64,000 nt of DNA from Branchipolynoe longqiensis. Taxonomy: Eukaryota; Annelida; Polychaeta; Phyllodocida; Polynoidae. Positions 53,205-62,967 of the stretch are shown piece after piece (position 1 is the stretch's first letter; each line of letters starts with the position of its first letter). The DNA lies in NCBI GenBank assembly GCA_030323885.1, contig CM059199.1, forward strand, positions 74,423,050 to 74,487,049, given 5' to 3'. The position numbers and the translations under genes were made by a program. The notes under the pieces were generated by a model. That model was not told where the DNA came from, did no database searches, and saw only the letters and a list, made by a program, of their open reading frames with translations.

Positions 53205-53310
53205 TTTGTTTTGTTTATTTGTTTGACGACACCCCTCCCCCCCGCCCCCCACCTCCCAGTACAAAAAGTAGACATCGGCTATTGGGCGTCATATGGTATG
53301 ATAATGTTCT
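53205..53310. mobile_element. SINE-N end fragment
   Basis: 'TTGTTTGACGACACCCC' and 'CATCGGCTATTGGGCGTCAT' are the non-tRNA end of the SINE-N family, interrupted by a C tract. Confidence 0.6.
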
Positions 53311-54332
53311 GAATGAGCGTGTGCTCATTTGGGGTCATTGCAGGGCATGGGGGACTGTGGGGCCTTCCCCCCCGTCAGCCGGGGGGGGGGGGGGGGGCAA
53401 GGGGAGGGAACACACACAACCTGCCAATCACTCCCACTGGCCCCTACCTCCTCACTCACTCTCTGCCACCATCACACCTTGCTCATCAGCCAATCACAGC
53501 GCACTAAGAGCTCACAAGAACCAGCTCTCCCATACCCATGGTCAATCCGCATCACCCATCCGGACTGACCGCTACTCTCTTTTTACCCACCCACCCACAC
53601 TGCTAAATTGTAAACCATATTATATTACTCATAAATTAATGTAATTAGCTTAGTTAACAATATATTTATTAATTGATCATGAATTTAGTATTCATAATTG
53701 AAATGTATTACTCATAATTAACCAACTACTGCTACCCGCTAGTTGCTCTGTCTTCACCTCACCTCACCTTGCTCACATGTCACACTTCACTCATACTACT
53801 CCCATCTCCCTGACTCTGATCACCACATAACATTGTTCCCTGCAGCTCTCAGATCGCTGGCTGACCATAAACCACAAATGTAAAGCCCCTGGGTGCTGCG
53901 CCGAATAAAGCCATGTTATCGCAACTTATCCCTCCTCGTCCGAAATGTCAGGGTACAGATTGTATGGTTGAAGCTTGGGTTGCTGGGATCGCTGCTAGCT
54001 ATTTACTACCGAGCTCCAACCTTGGCTAGGCTTGGTATATAGTCGTGTAAGAGAAGTATTTGCAAGAATGTCCTCAAAGTCTCCATGTATACCTAATATG
54101 GAATTCACTAGATAATAATATTAAATGTTCAAAATACATATACATGTTTCAACAAATGTATCAAAAGAAAAACCTTAAGCTTTACCAGAGTGAAGATACA
54201 GAGTAGTCTAGAATATAAACAATGTGATATCATTTACAGTATAAAAGGTAATGTTAACATACTTTTACCTTTTATTTGTTTAGTATTAGTAATGTATATG
54301 TGTTAATTTTAACTGTGGAAAGCGCGTCACAA
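53311..54332. other. Intergenic, nothing recognised
   Basis: G tract at ~53380-53398, A/T-rich from 53600. No LTR matching 59860-60146 was found here, so the gypsy element has no visible 3' LTR. Confidence 0.45.
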
Positions 54333-55941
54333 GTATTATATTACGAAGAGAATGATGATCAGTCCGGATAATAAAATCTGACCCTATCAAGAAATGTTTC
54401 CACTTCCTGCTATACACGATGATAGCCATCAACTCACGCTTCGTTGTGCAATAATTCCGCTGCGCTTTATTAAGTTTATTACTCGCAAAAGACAACGGGA
54501 CCTCTACCCCATCCTGAACCTGACTCAACACGCACGAGATTGCAAACCCCGACGCATCAGTGTCCAGAATGAACTGCCCCACCGCCTGCGGATATCGCAG
54601 CACTGGGGTCTTAGTAAAGGCACGTTTCAAGCCCAGAAATGCCGCCTCCTGAGCGTCGCCCCACACAAATTTTATCTTTTTCGCGGTAACGACCAAGTCC
54701 TGCAGAGGAACAGCCAACCGCGCAAAATCAGCAATGAAATCGCGATAATATGACACAAACCCAAGGAATGATCTCACTTCCTTCATGTCCTCAGGTCTGG
54801 GCCACCCCGCAATTGCAGAGAGCTTTTCCGGGTCTGCCTTAATCCCCTTCGCAGAAACCACACGCCCCAGGTACTGTGTCTCGCGCCTAAAAAGTCTACA
54901 CTTTGAAGCCTTGAGTCTCAGCCCATAGGAACGCAAACGATCAAACACTGCTTGAAGCCGATCTCGACATTCGGTTAGTGTCTGACCAAAGACAATGATA
55001 TCATCCAAATACACCAAGCAGATCTTCCACTGAAGACCAGCCAGCATATCCGTCATCATCTTTTCGAACGTGGCTGGAGCATTACATAGCCCAAACGGCA
55101 TCACGTTCCACTCGAATAAGCCCAAGTGAGTACTAAAAGCAGTTTTAGCAATATCCTCCGGATCCATTGCTACCTGATGATAACCAGATTGCAGATCCAG
55201 AGTGCAAAACCACTCATTACCCCCTAAACTCTCGAGCGACTCATCTATGCGCGGTAATGGGTAAGCATTTTTCCGCGTCACAGTATTGAGTTTTTTATAG
55301 TCAATGCAAAAACGGATCGAACCATCTTTTTTCTTGACTAAATGGACAGGTGAACTCCACAGTGAATCACTACTCCTAATTACTCCACTATCCAGCAGCT
55401 TATGCAACTCCGTCTCCAGTGCTTCTTTTTTAGAATGCACGAAACGCCGATAAGGAATCCTAAAAGCAGCAGACTCACCGACATTTATGCCATGCTTCAC
55501 CACATCAGTCCAGCCCAATGTCTCACCAGGCACTGCGAAAACCTGAATATTCCTACCCAGAAACTCCACAACCTGAGAGCGCTCAGACTCATCAACCACC
55601 TCACACCCCATAGCCAAAGGTATAAGATGGGCAGGCAAGCTTCCATCAAGGGACCGAGACACAACAGACGGTGCCACGCTCTCCTCCGTAGTACCAAAAG
55701 TAACTGCCTCGGCTACCTCCCCCAACGCAGCAACGCCCACTTCCCCTCTACTACTCACAGCACTAGAGGGGCAATCCAACTGCGCCGCCTGCGCGACACG
55801 CAGTTCGGGCCAACCACTGCTCCAATTACCAGGTAACTGCGAACAGCTGACCGCACAACACCGCCCCGCGCCAACCCCGCCCACTGGGTCAACTGCACCA
55901 ACAGCTGACTCAGCAACCCCGTTGACGCGAGCAATGTCCAC
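54286..55941 (-). CDS. pol: Ty3/gypsy-type pol: reverse transcriptase and partial RNase H
   Basis: RNA-dependent DNA polymerase of an LTR retrotransposon, 3'-truncated. In the 551-codon frame the RT core runs from about residue 165 to 365: 'VKKKDGSIRFCIDYKKLN' (202-219), 'LDLQSGYHQ' (248-256), 'MPFGLCNAPATF' (281-292) and the catalytic YLDD (311-314; DNA 55000-55011). The tether motif 'RSFLGFVSYYRDFI' is at 390-403. RNase H begins at 'LDTDASGFAI' (459-468) with the first catalytic Asp, has 'TTKRELMAI' with the Glu (499-507) and 'RTDHHSLRN' with the next Asp (526-534). Conserved sequence stops at residue ~535 (DNA ~54335), so the end of RNase H, the integrase and the 3' LTR are absent. The frame is -1 relative to the protease frame, overlapping it by ~190 bp. 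The order of motifs is that of Ty3/gypsy. The displayed start is arbitrary: it is normally made by read-through or frameshifting. Not autonomous as it stands. Confidence 0.93.
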   Translation of the reverse strand: MDIARVNGVAESAVGAVDPVGGVGAGRCCAVSCSQLPGNWSSGWPELRVAQAAQLDCPSSAVSSRGEVGVAALGEVAEAVTFGTTEESVAPSVVSRSLDGSLPAHLIPLAMGCEVVDESERSQVVEFLGRNIQVFAVPGETLGWTDVVKHGINVGESAAFRIPYRRFVHSKKEALETELHKLLDSGVIRSSDSLWSSPVHLVKKKDGSIRFCIDYKKLNTVTRKNAYPLPRIDESLESLGGNEWFCTLDLQSGYHQVAMDPEDIAKTAFSTHLGLFEWNVMPFGLCNAPATFEKMMTDMLAGLQWKICLVYLDDIIVFGQTLTECRDRLQAVFDRLRSYGLRLKASKCRLFRRETQYLGRVVSAKGIKADPEKLSAIAGWPRPEDMKEVRSFLGFVSYYRDFIADFARLAVPLQDLVVTAKKIKFVWGDAQEAAFLGLKRAFTKTPVLRYPQAVGQFILDTDASGFAISCVLSQVQDGVEVPLSFASNKLNKAQRNYCTTKRELMAIIVYSRKWKHFLIGSDFIIRTDHHSLRNIILVTRFPQLKLTHIHY

Positions 55942-56924
55942 ACCCGTTGTTTACTCAACCCCGCCTTAGCGTATTCACAATGAACATTACCAGTAGCTTC
56001 ACTCAACAACCTGATAGTCATACCCCTCTGTAACCTCACCGTATAACGATTTGGATTAAACAATGGCACAACTGAGTCGACTGGACTCCACACTAGCGTA
56101 TTCTGACCTACTAATCCCAGCTCATGCAATTCTGAGACCATCGGTTCAAACAGGCTCTGGTGATCACCGTCGACCCCCACAGCTGTAATTTTAACATCAC
56201 AACCGGTCATCGGAGCAATGCGAATATCTTGCGCGACAGCAGACACAGTCTGACTATCACAACGTAATTCACACTGCACCGTGAGTTGATACGGATATTG
56301 AAGAAATAGGCTGCCTGCCTGACGCAGCTCGCAACCATAATACTCAAAAAATTCCGCACCTAAAATATCATCTTCTGAAATATCGGAAACAGTAGGGGCA
56401 TAATGAAATATTTCCCCCCCGATCTCCAGAGATAGTATGGCTTGTCCGTACTGCTTGAGTGGTGCACCGGTGACAGTGACAGGCTTCACCTTATCACCGT
56501 CCAACTTATCGAAGAATTTTCGTCCAACACATGTGACCGCAGCCCCACTGTCTATTAAAAAATACCCGATAGTCCCTCTAACACTCACTCTCACATACCA
56601 CCGTTTTCCGTCCAAAGACCAGAAAGTGGAATCCATGAATAGGCGCTTACCACAAGGGTGAGACAGGTCGCACCCTTGACGCTGTATTATAAATTGCATA
56701 CAGTCGTCTAAAGGTGCGGGAGCCAGAGCAGAAACGCACCGCGCTATCTGCTCCATGCCGTCCCACAATACCGACTCCACTGGGATAGAATCACCAGGGG
56801 CGATCACCGGCGGTCCCGCGCTAGCATCAGACTGCACACCGGCTTCCTCGACAGTTAACACCGCATCCGTTTTGGCGGTATCCGGGCTTGCCAATAGGGT
56901 TGAGCCTAAGCCCAAATGGTCCAA
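55755..56924 (-). CDS. pro: Retropepsin-type protease region of the gypsy element
   Basis: Aspartic protease that would cut the Gag and Pol polyproteins. The active-site motif IDSGAAVTC is at residues ~124-132, preceded by 'RVSVRGTIGYFLIDSG', and the second conserved motif 'DILGAEFF' is at ~186-193, with normal retropepsin spacing. The first ~95 residues are a linker and the ~190 residues after the protease have no domain I recognise. The frame opens upstream to 56939 in the -1 frame of gag, so translation is expected to enter at the slippery site and not at the Met at 56924. The frame ends in TGA at 55755-55757, while the polymerase continues in the next -1 frame. No obvious slippery heptamer was seen in that overlap, so a real second shift or a disabling mutation are both possible. 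Confidence 0.85.
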   Translation of the reverse strand: MDHLGLGSTLLASPDTAKTDAVLTVEEAGVQSDASAGPPVIAPGDSIPVESVLWDGMEQIARCVSALAPAPLDDCMQFIIQRQGCDLSHPCGKRLFMDSTFWSLDGKRWYVRVSVRGTIGYFLIDSGAAVTCVGRKFFDKLDGDKVKPVTVTGAPLKQYGQAILSLEIGGEIFHYAPTVSDISEDDILGAEFFEYYGCELRQAGSLFLQYPYQLTVQCELRCDSQTVSAVAQDIRIAPMTGCDVKITAVGVDGDHQSLFEPMVSELHELGLVGQNTLVWSPVDSVVPLFNPNRYTVRLQRGMTIRLLSEATGNVHCEYAKAGLSKQRVWTLLASTGLLSQLLVQLTQWAGLARGGVVRSAVRSYLVIGAVVGPNCVSRRRRSWIAPLVL

Positions 56925-56939
56925 CCCTAGGCGTTTAAA
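56895..56939 (-). promoter_or_regulatory. -1 ribosomal frameshift signal at gag/pro
   Basis: On minus, the zero-frame codons CAT TTA AAC contain the canonical heptamer T TTA AAC (56933-56939), two codons before the gag stop (TAG, 56927-56929). Three bases downstream starts an 8-bp perfect stem, TAGGGTTG (56922-56929) with CAACCCTA (56895-56902), loop 19 nt. Shifting back one base gives TTT AAA CGC, which runs directly into the protease frame. The heptamer, its phase and the stem are read from the sequence; the function is inferred. The 3-nt spacer is shorter than the usual 5-9. Confidence 0.85.
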
Positions 56940-59764
56940 TGCGGCTTAGCCCTCGCGTCCCCGCCCTTACGGAGACGCGCCAACTTAGCCCGATCAACAC
57001 CTGAGTTGTCCCTACCCTCGCGATCACCGGCTATTACAGCCTCCTCGAGAGTACGTTTTACTCCAGTACATTGGATAGGCCAATGACCGAAAGCAAAGCA
57101 ACGACCACACTCGTGATCACGAACACGCGTATCTTTCTTAGCCATGCGCCTGCGCGCAGATAACCCAGATGAGCTAGACCCACCTGTTGCTACCTGCGCA
57201 GCAGATTTCTGCTCCCCCATCACATCACGCACCCAACCTTGGACTAACGCTTTAGTGATAGGCGGCGACTGATAACCCCCCCCAGAGCTCGCCCAGAAAT
57301 TGCCACCATCCCGATAGCCACCACCCGACGAACCCCGGTAGGAATTACCACCACGATAGCTCCCCCCAGAACTCCCCCGAGAGAAACCACCACCGCCATT
57401 ACGCCGAGGATCACGTGGCGCGTTATACACAGCCACCTCAACCTCGAACTCACCATCCGACTCATCTGAAAGTCGAATAGCCTCCACCGCAGTCGACCGC
57501 CCAGCACGCAGTGCCTTGGCGCAGTAATCGTCGACTACCTCAAACATCTCCTCCAGAGATGACTTGCCCGGCCGCCAACGGTCATAGGCGGCACGCTGCT
57601 CTCCCGGTTCCATGAGTGAGCATACGAAACGCTCGACTATCTTAGTCTCAATCACACGCTCACTCATCCCAGTATCTCTAGCAGCCTCCCGCCCATCTAC
57701 CTGCAGCTGTAGACCGTACGCCTGGTACGATCCATCCCGAGCAGTTTGGACGCGCTTCTTCCACTGATACCAGCGCGCCATGGGGTCCACTGGACGGAAC
57801 TCATACGAGATGATAGGAAGCAATTCCCTCATCGTCGTCAACCCATGACGCCTCCACGCATCCACGCAGTCCTGCGCTGGCCCATTCCTCAGCAGAGGTA
57901 ACAGCTGAATGAGAGCTACCCTCTCATCCCACATGTTGGACCAAATATCCAACGTAAAATCCCGCCACCAAGTATTCCATTCCTGCTTAATACCTGTAAA
58001 TGGCTTAGGACGCAACGTCGGAATCCGCGCAGAACCCGCCACAGGATACCTCAGAACATTCTCATCTAGTTCCAACATATCCCGATTACACGATTCCCAT
58101 CCGGCCCCACCCCCAATCGAAGCAGGTTCCCGAATCACATCCATTATTGCAGGATGATTCCGGAACAACCACATCTCTTCCACTGAGTACTGGTGACCCA
58201 CCGGCAGGTCAGGCAACGACGCAATAGGTACTGCGTCACTAACCGAACCCTCCGGGTCAGGAATCCTCTCCATCTGTATCTCCTCATGAGTCCTACCCAC
58301 GTATACGGAATCCTGAACAACACCCCTTGGATGCTGCACAGAACCTCCCCTCCCCCGAGAACCACCATCCCCAGAAGAGGGCCCCGACTCCCTCGGACCC
58401 CCACCTCCACCACCGCCCCCCTTAGAGGGCGCCGGCAAATGCGGCGAGCTACCCGCGGAAGCCGGGCGCGCCCTATGCGCTGGATACTGCGTCTTGCGGT
58501 TATCCAACCGCGTAGACTCAGTAACCCGCCCCAAACCGCGTTCAAACGCTAGTTTCTCCGCCTGAAAAACTGCGCGCTCACCTGCAAGGATCTCCAGAGC
58601 AGAATCAAGGCCAGCCCTCTCAGCAGCTAGCAATTGTTCACACCTCTGGTTCTCGTCCTGCAACTGAACATTCAGCGCCTCCCGCACAGACAAATCCTCC
58701 AACTGTCTCGTGAACGCAGTTTGCTGCTCTTCCACTGACACTCGCCTAGATTCTGCCTCACCTGCGGAAACGCGCCTCGCCGCGCTTAGCTCTGCTAAAT
58801 CGCGCGCGAAGGATGCAGCATTGGAGACTCTTAAATCATCCAACGCCCGTCTCTCCTCCGCCATCCGGTCAAATTGGACCCGCTTCCAAGCTCGCAGACG
58901 GCGGATACGCATCGATTCCTGACGCTCCACCTCTGACTGCGACCCCGAAAACGTACGACCCATAACCAAATCACGCCCTAACGTAAACGTTAACGAGTCA
59001 TCCAAACCCGGGGAACTCTCCCTACGACAGGGAATTCGGGGATCATCACGCGCAGCTCCCATCCCCACAGAATGGACAACTGAACTTCCCCACGGTGAAT
59101 ACTCCAGCGGCACACCTCCCACAGAACTCCCGCATACGCCCAGACCTAAATCATCATGACACACGATTGAACTGCTACCCTCACGTACACCCGCCCCTGA
59201 ATCAACATTGATCGACAGAGACTGTATATCATCAAGAGCGAAGCCCACTTTCATCGCACTCCCCGTAACGCCCTCCCCAGTACTATTGTCAACTGAGAGA
59301 ACATTTCGCGCTGCAGTTGATGGCGGGATATTTTCCAACACCGCGCCACCACTACTAGAACGAGTGCCCAACTGCGTGTCACGCCCACCACCCTGTATCG
59401 CCACCGGTGTAAACAACGGCGCAATACCCGGCGGCGGACTGCCACTCAGCCGTGCTAACTGCGTCCAATAGCTGTCAACGCCTTCAGCCCCTCTAGGCGA
59501 CATCACCGGCACTAGCGCGGGAGTGGCTACGCCCCCCCCCCCACTCACTGACACCTGGCGGCGGTCCCCTATGACGCCGGCACCTGCATTAGGAATGAAC
59601 GTATGAACATCAACATCCCCCACAGGTGAGTAGTGAGCGCGGTGCAGTGTATTCACCGCAGAAGCGTCCACGCTCACCGGCGGTGCCACCGCGTCGGGAC
59701 GCCCTGTACCATCATTTTGGTACTGGCGCCCACTGCGCAGTTGACCTGCCGTCGCCCCCTCCAT
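56927..59764 (-). CDS. gag: Gag polyprotein of the gypsy element
   Basis: Structural protein expected to form the virus-like particle and bind the RNA; 945 codons, uninterrupted. The first ~280 residues are low-complexity Gly/Ser/Val-rich. Residues ~285-425 are charged and strongly helical, a likely coiled coil ('RMAEERRALDDLRVSN', 'AELSAARRVSAGEAESRRVS'). Residues ~585-755 look like a retrotransposon capsid domain ('LRPKPFTGIKQEWNTWWRDF', 'LLPLLRNGPAQDCVDAW'). Next comes a Gly/Ser/Arg-rich stretch ('GGSYRGGNSYRGSSGG'), then one zinc knuckle C-x2-C-x4-H-x4-C (CGRCFAFGHWPIQC, ~886-899). The start ATG at 59764 is the first in frame after the 5' leader. The N-terminal coiled-coil extension makes it larger than most gypsy Gags. 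The intact frame suggests the copy is not very old. Confidence 0.88.
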   Translation of the reverse strand: MEGATAGQLRSGRQYQNDGTGRPDAVAPPVSVDASAVNTLHRAHYSPVGDVDVHTFIPNAGAGVIGDRRQVSVSGGGGVATPALVPVMSPRGAEGVDSYWTQLARLSGSPPPGIAPLFTPVAIQGGGRDTQLGTRSSSGGAVLENIPPSTAARNVLSVDNSTGEGVTGSAMKVGFALDDIQSLSINVDSGAGVREGSSSIVCHDDLGLGVCGSSVGGVPLEYSPWGSSVVHSVGMGAARDDPRIPCRRESSPGLDDSLTFTLGRDLVMGRTFSGSQSEVERQESMRIRRLRAWKRVQFDRMAEERRALDDLRVSNAASFARDLAELSAARRVSAGEAESRRVSVEEQQTAFTRQLEDLSVREALNVQLQDENQRCEQLLAAERAGLDSALEILAGERAVFQAEKLAFERGLGRVTESTRLDNRKTQYPAHRARPASAGSSPHLPAPSKGGGGGGGGPRESGPSSGDGGSRGRGGSVQHPRGVVQDSVYVGRTHEEIQMERIPDPEGSVSDAVPIASLPDLPVGHQYSVEEMWLFRNHPAIMDVIREPASIGGGAGWESCNRDMLELDENVLRYPVAGSARIPTLRPKPFTGIKQEWNTWWRDFTLDIWSNMWDERVALIQLLPLLRNGPAQDCVDAWRRHGLTTMRELLPIISYEFRPVDPMARWYQWKKRVQTARDGSYQAYGLQLQVDGREAARDTGMSERVIETKIVERFVCSLMEPGEQRAAYDRWRPGKSSLEEMFEVVDDYCAKALRAGRSTAVEAIRLSDESDGEFEVEVAVYNAPRDPRRNGGGGFSRGSSGGSYRGGNSYRGSSGGGYRDGGNFWASSGGGYQSPPITKALVQGWVRDVMGEQKSAAQVATGGSSSSGLSARRRMAKKDTRVRDHECGRCFAFGHWPIQCTGVKRTLEEAVIAGDREGRDNSGVDRAKLARLRKGGDARAKPHLNA

Positions 59765-59859
59765 AATAAAAAATTACGAAGAGAACCTACCTTCGGAGTC
59801 CATGGCCCAGGTCCAATACTCACCCCTTACGCAGAAGGCGAGCTGGCTCACGGCAACAA
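59765..59859 (-). promoter_or_regulatory. Gypsy 5' leader with putative primer site
   Basis: Between the inferred LTR and the gag ATG. The first bases on minus, TTGTTGCCGTGAGCCAG (from 59859), share GTTGCCGTGA with the TRIM primer sites (TGGTTGCCGTGATCAGG) and are a degenerate match to the tRNA-His 3' complement. Confidence 0.5.
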
Positions 59860-60146
59860 TGTAATGGCCCACGGCCCTCCAACTCTCACTCACGCAGGTT
59901 TCCACGGAAGAACACCACGATTCAATACAGTGTAAGCTTCACCCCCTGACTCGCCAGATCCCACATCGACTCTATAGGTGTGTGTGGGGGGGTGGGTCAG
60001 CCACACGCAGTAGAGGTCAGCCCAGTTGGGGTCTGACCAGTGGCTACCCGTGCCGCCACCTAGCGCAGTGTAATGGTACTGCATTGGTGGCGTTGTAGTC
60101 TCCGCTGCTACCGCGTGATAGTAGAGCTCATGTTCAGACTACTACA
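59860..60146 (-). mobile_element. Inferred 5' LTR of the gypsy element (287 bp)
   Basis: On minus it would start TGTAGTAGTCTGAACATGAG (from 60146) and end GGCCATTACA (59860). The ends are short inverted repeats (TGTA..TACA-like) and the putative primer site follows directly. There is no second LTR to confirm the limits, and no target duplication can be tested because the 3' end is lost. An alternative end at ~60041 ('GTAGCCA' followed by CTGG on minus) is possible. Confidence 0.5.
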
Positions 60147-60519
60147 ATGGTATAAATATTAATTTGTATGTACAATGATAATGTGGAAATGAATCAATAT
60201 CATATATCTTGTGTAGTTTAGGTGTTTATGGTTACCTTTGCCTTAATTGATAAAGAACAGGAAATGTCAATCCTAAACCATCGGCCCTGATCCTACCACC
60301 GCTCTCCCTCTCCTCTTAATGCCAAGCTCCAAGCTAACGTAGCCCTTCAGGGTATATTCAAATCTTTATTTCAGACTCAGCATTATGGTAGGTACATAAT
60401 TTGGGCCATAGTAGGTGGACACAAAAATTAATGTGAATAGGATATAAGTAATAGTATGAATACTACCATACTAACCAATATCAAGATGTTGGTCTACATA
60501 CAGTAGTTTGTACCAATGC
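60147..60519. other. Intergenic, nothing recognised
   Basis: A/T-rich, with a few SINE-V-like words near 60300-60340 ('CTCTTAATGCCAAGCTCC'). Confidence 0.4.
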
Positions 60520-61045
60520 CTCCATATGGCAGACCTAGATCTGAGATCACTCTTTTCTATGTTTACAAGTCAACTGTATTATAACATTTTCTGACTTGTC
60601 AAGTCTAGTAATAAATTTGAATATTAGATTCCTGATAACAGCCTGGAATGCTGGCACATCAATATTGGCAAACAGCTAACTAGCACTGTGATACCTAGGT
60701 AGCCGGAATAATAACCTCATAATGTCATTATATGCTACATTCAGTTTTCTAATATTATACATTCTATAGTGCACCAAATCTGGGCAGTATACAAGGGAGT
60801 AGAAAAAGTTCTAAATAAATTTACCTTGACATCGGCTGTACAGATATGAAATTTCCTGATGAGCATATTTCCATGAGCATAAAACTTGCGACACTGTATA
60901 TTATATCCATGTCATCTCTAAAGTCATCAGTCATAAAGTGTCCTAAGTACTTGACTTCAGCAGAGATTGACAGGGGAGCACCAGTTAAAACAAAATCAGG
61001 AAATACAGTACCCATGTCATATTTTGATCGAATGATCATTACCAT
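60520..61045 (-). pseudogene. LINE reverse transcriptase fragment, heavily decayed
   Basis: On minus, 60821-61045 encodes 'VMIIRSKYD', 'FVLTGAPLSI' and 'EVKYLGHFMTDDFRDDMDI', the conserved segment after the catalytic site in one group of non-LTR transposons (the KYLGH..TDD..DD.DI signature). Further on, across frameshifts, come 'MLIRKFHICTADVKVNLF', 'STPLYTAQIW', 'LNVAYNDIMRLLFRLPRYHS' and 'FANIDVPAFQAVIRNLIF'. Catalytic motif, endonuclease and 3' end are missing. It is a different family from the LINEs at 41-43 kb and 50 kb. Confidence 0.75.
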
Positions 61046-61079
61046 ACTTTTAAGAGATTTGTATTTGATATCTCAGCGA

Positions 61080-61325
61080 GTTTGATGCCCCGCCCCGCAG
61101 AGTTCTAAACCACTGCCTTGTGGTAGAGGTTCTTGCCAGAACCGAAAGCTAAGGGGAGCAAACCCTGAACAGAAAACCATGTCACTGTGGCAGCATCAAG
61201 GGTGGTTGATGTATGGAACTCCCAACATCATGAAATGTACAACCGCACAAAAGGAGAGCGGCCGTCAAGTAATGAAAGCAGTCTTTGTCGCATCGCGACC
61301 GACAGCATGATGATGATGATGATTT
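61080..61325 (+). mobile_element. SINE-L with internal deletion
   Basis: Starts 'GATGCCCCGCCCCGCAGAG', runs to 'GGAACTCCCAACATC', then jumps to 'ATGAAATGTACAACCGCAC' and the LINE-shared tail with (ATG)n at ~61307-61323. About 180 bp of body are missing, a clean internal deletion. Confidence 0.8.
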
Positions 61326-61511
61326 GATATAAGCTTCTATGGCACAGCTGGTATGGAACACTGCCGTGATATATGGCGTGGTATATCTCGGTTGATATTG
61401 CATCTGGTGTTTTCAATTTGAAAGGTTTAGCTATAGTATCGTGGGGTGTTCTGGTGTTGATAATAAGTAAGTATTGACCAATGAAAACTGACGCCAGGAT
61501 GCAGGAGTTTG
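61326..61511. other. Intergenic, nothing recognised
   Basis: No repeat or gene identified. Confidence 0.4.
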
Positions 61512-61866
61512 TTGGTTGACCATTGGAGTTTGACGTCCTAGCAACATGTATGGTCATATCAGGAGGGGTATTTCCTTTTGACAGTGCACACTCATGGCAA
61601 CTTTATAGTGCTCCCACATTGGGATACCTGTTTGCCAGCACCCTGACCTGATATCCTGCTCAGTCACATTATCCTGATACTGAGCCAACCACTCTTTGCC
61701 TTATCCTAATAATGCCAAGCGCCAGGCTAGAAAGTGACAAGTATCAATGTTTAACTCATTTGTTTGACTCAACCAGGGTTCGAACCCTGGGAGCCCCTGG
61801 GTTCGAATCTCACGATCTATCAAAACGGGAGACGGACGCTCAACTCATTCGGCCATTCCGTCTGAT
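61512..61866 (-). mobile_element. SINE-V, full length
   Basis: Tail 'TTTGACGTCCTAGCAACATG', full body, head with duplicated B box ('GGTTCGAACCCTGGGAGCC', 'GGGTTCGAATCTCACGATC') and 'CTCAACTCATTCGGCCATTC'. Confidence 0.85.
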
Positions 61867-62967
61867 CCCCGGGTGTAGTAGTCAAGTAAACCTAAATCAG
61901 AGACTGAGTCCTGTGAATGTGTTATACTAATTTACAGGATGCTTCGCACAGGGCAATGCATGGGACAGTCATGAATAAAACTGTCATGTGTAGCTGAGTA
62001 GACGATTCTATTTTTGGAAACACCCTCAACCCTTTGTTGTGGGTTGTGTTTTCCATTCTCTCCACCAGGTGTTTTCCCACACTTTGTCGCATGAACTCCA
62101 GGTAAATGACAGCGCGACACGCACACATACACAGATATATATATACATACAGCGGTACAGTGAGTGGTGGTTACAGTGTGCATGGATGGTGGAGCCACCA
62201 TCGGAGCTGGGGTTGGGGAGGCTGGAGCAGTAGATGACTAGGACAAACTCCATCAGTCCATGGAGCTGAGTGAGTGATGAGGGAAAGGAGGGATATTTCA
62301 GGTTATTAATATTATACTCATATAATTCTTATACAGGATATATATATATATATATATAAATAGCGAGTGGTACAGATGTGAGGTACAGCCAGGATAGCAG
62401 GCTTGGAGAAGGAAGCCAAGGGGGCAGCATCAGGTGAGGCAGAAGGCCTGACCGGTCGCTCTAGTAGATGAGTGTCATCAGTTGATATGAACTGAGGACA
62501 CAAGTTCATAGATAATCGGTTTACGGATAATTATACTTGTATAATTGCATATGCAGCACATACATATATGTATATATACATGTATATAAAGAGTTGGCCC
62601 CATATAAACAGAACAATAATAAGACTGACGTGGTTTACAAGTTAAAATTTGATCGTCCCGACAGGTCTATAGTCGATAACGGCCACACGCAGCTGGCATA
62701 CAGTGCTTAGAGCCCCTCACAGGTGGCGCCAGTGTGGCCCATGCTGTACTACACAGAGTCAGTTAGATAGAATACAGTGAATATACTATTACATAGAGAA
62801 TTGAAGATAGATAGTGTCCTTGTTTATATTCCCATAATAGATTATAGAACACATATATGACCCCTAACAGCAGCAGTGAATGCACCTTCCAAAAGGCAGA
62901 AATATATACGACCTCCCCCCATCCCCCCACAGACACCTGTCTCAAATTGAATGCGTGCCCATGTATT
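61867..62967. other. Intergenic; TA microsatellite
   Basis: (TA)n at 62338-62358 and loose ATATAC repeats near 62130-62155 and 62560-62590. No gene or element recognised. Confidence 0.45.

Noticed and set aside
53311..54332. 3' LTR of the gypsy element
   Set aside because: No stretch matches 59860-60146. The element stops inside RNase H at ~54335.
55755..55941. A programmed frameshift heptamer at the protease/polymerase overlap
   Set aside because: No X XXY YYZ heptamer in the correct phase was found. GGGGTTG runs do not fit the pattern.
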